DNA of 64,000 bases from Versatilivorator sp963663845 (lineage in GTDB: Bacteria > Acidobacteriota > Terriglobia > Versatilivoradales > Versatilivoraceae). Position 1 is the stretch's first letter, and every line of letters begins with the position of its first letter. The stretch is taken from contig OY760650.2 of the NCBI GenBank assembly GCA_963663845.2, forward strand, positions 4,092,001-4,156,000, read 5' to 3'. The notes beneath the pieces were generated by a model. That model made no database searches. It was not told the DNA's origin and saw nothing but the letters and a program-made list of their open reading frames with translations. Of the stretch, positions 63,419 to 64,000 are shown piece after piece. A program made the position numbers and the translations under genes.

Positions 63419-64000
63419 ATGCCCATATCCTGTATTCTGGTCGACGACGAGGAGCTGGCCCTTGAGGAGCTTCACTTCCTGCTGGATTCGGTGCCCGAAG
63501 TCGGCGTGGTCGGCCAGGGCCGCAACGGGGTGGAAGCCATTCGCCTGGTCAAGGAGCTGGAGCCCGACCTGATGTTTCTCGACATCCAGATGCCGGGACT
63601 CAACGGGTTTCAGGTGGTTCGCCAGCTCGTCAAGGACGAGGTGTTGCCCCAGGTCATTTTCGTCACGGCTTACGACCAGTATGCGGTCAGGGCCTTTGAA
63701 GTCAACGCGGTGGACTACATCCTCAAGCCGGTCGAGAAGTCGAGGCTGGAAACGGCCATCCGGAGGGCCAGGAAGCAACTGGAGTCCAATATTCCGGTAG
63801 ACGACCGCATCAAGAACCTGCTCAACCAGTTCGTTCCGGCCACGCCCAGGACGTCGAAGCTCCTGGTCACGGACAGGAAGCGCCATCTCATGGTGGACGC
63901 GGACGACGTCGTCTTCGCCAGTGTCTCGGACGGCTCCGTTCAGGTGGCCACCCGGGACCTCAGCGGAGAGACCCACTTTCGAACTCTGGAGGAACTGCAG
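63419..64000 (+). CDS. LytR/AlgR-family response regulator, 3' end outside window
   Basis: 194 residues are visible. The receiver domain begins MPISCILVDDEELALEELHF, with the phosphoacceptor Asp in PDLMFLDIQMPGLNGF, Thr in VIFVTAYDQYAVRAFE and Lys in DYILKPVEKSRL. After a linker, KLLVTDRKRHLMVDADDVVF starts a LytTR DNA-binding domain, cut by the window edge. With the LytS kinase it forms a two-component system; target genes are unknown. Confidence 0.93.
   Translation, partial: MPISCILVDDEELALEELHFLLDSVPEVGVVGQGRNGVEAIRLVKELEPDLMFLDIQMPGLNGFQVVRQLVKDEVLPQVIFVTAYDQYAVRAFEVNAVDYILKPVEKSRLETAIRRARKQLESNIPVDDRIKNLLNQFVPATPRTSKLLVTDRKRHLMVDADDVVFASVSDGSVQVATRDLSGETHFRTLEELQ

Overview
The window is about 62% GC and densely coded on both strands. 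It probably comes from an Acidobacteriota genome, likely an uncultured lineage. This is an inference from three things: secreted proteins with the LPDFVCTQ-type domain and a DUF6599 protein, both typical of that phylum; several families of short dispersed repeats of the kind whose phantom translations read 'AGETPALPG' or 'GSAGVPPA'; and the overall gene content. No rRNA, tRNA or CRISPR array was recognised.

Layout. 0-5.6 kb, minus strand: a sodium:solute symporter cut by the window edge with its DUF3311 partner, an ankyrin-repeat secreted protein and three small secreted or membrane proteins of unknown role. 5.8-9.5 kb: a TAXI-type TRAP transporter (binding lipoprotein plus fused permease). 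9.46-17.2 kb: an apparent operon with its own promoter and a palindromic operator. It encodes a DPPY DNA methyltransferase-like protein, a HemN/HemW-like radical SAM protein, an FAD halogenase-like oxidoreductase, a hotdog thioesterase, a PaaK-like acyl-CoA ligase, a PQQ-propeller protein with EF-hands and a small membrane protein. 17.3-20.2 kb: an ABC-2 exporter (ATPase and two permeases). 20.2-28.2 kb: housekeeping genes (argS, methylmalonyl-CoA epimerase, MTA phosphorylase, a PfkB kinase, dapF, YjbQ, an MFS transporter). 28.2-30.3 kb: five tandem 377-bp repeats. 30.3-38.4 kb: a complete arginine operon read leftwards, argC-B-D-F-G-H-J. 39.6-44.2 kb: a LolA-like protein, an RND/MMPL exporter and a sulfatase-like enzyme. 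44.6-48.6 kb: a sugar-use cluster (TIM-barrel epimerase, sugar ABC ATPase without permease, ROK kinase). 49.1-54.5 kb: icd, mdh, a DUF6599 protein, an NCS2 purine permease and a DUF2911 protein. 54.6-60.4 kb: a foreign-looking island. 60.4-64 kb: an ornithine cyclodeaminase homologue and a LytS/LytR-type two-component system cut by the window end.

The most unusual locus is the island. A 667-residue protein joins an N-terminal GPP34 (GOLPH3-like) domain to a complete cytochrome P450. Its neighbours are a GT1 glycosyltransferase and an OpgC-like membrane acyltransferase, which suggests a membrane-associated route that oxidises, glycosylates and acylates a lipophilic product. The island has gene debris at both edges: the tail of a second acyltransferase joined to the head of an RND pump on the left, and a transposase orfA remnant on the right.

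The second theme is repeats. At least three families of non-coding inverted-repeat elements fill most of the larger gaps: (i) elements with 13-bp GAGCCTTTTGCAA ends, in long (~465 bp) and short (~190-215 bp) forms; (ii) a ~203-bp element with GC-rich REP-like ends, tandemly amplified at 28-30 kb and scattered elsewhere; (iii) elements with AGTGG-rich arms sitting on TAG stop codons. They separate genes within probable operons and supply the last codons of one gene.
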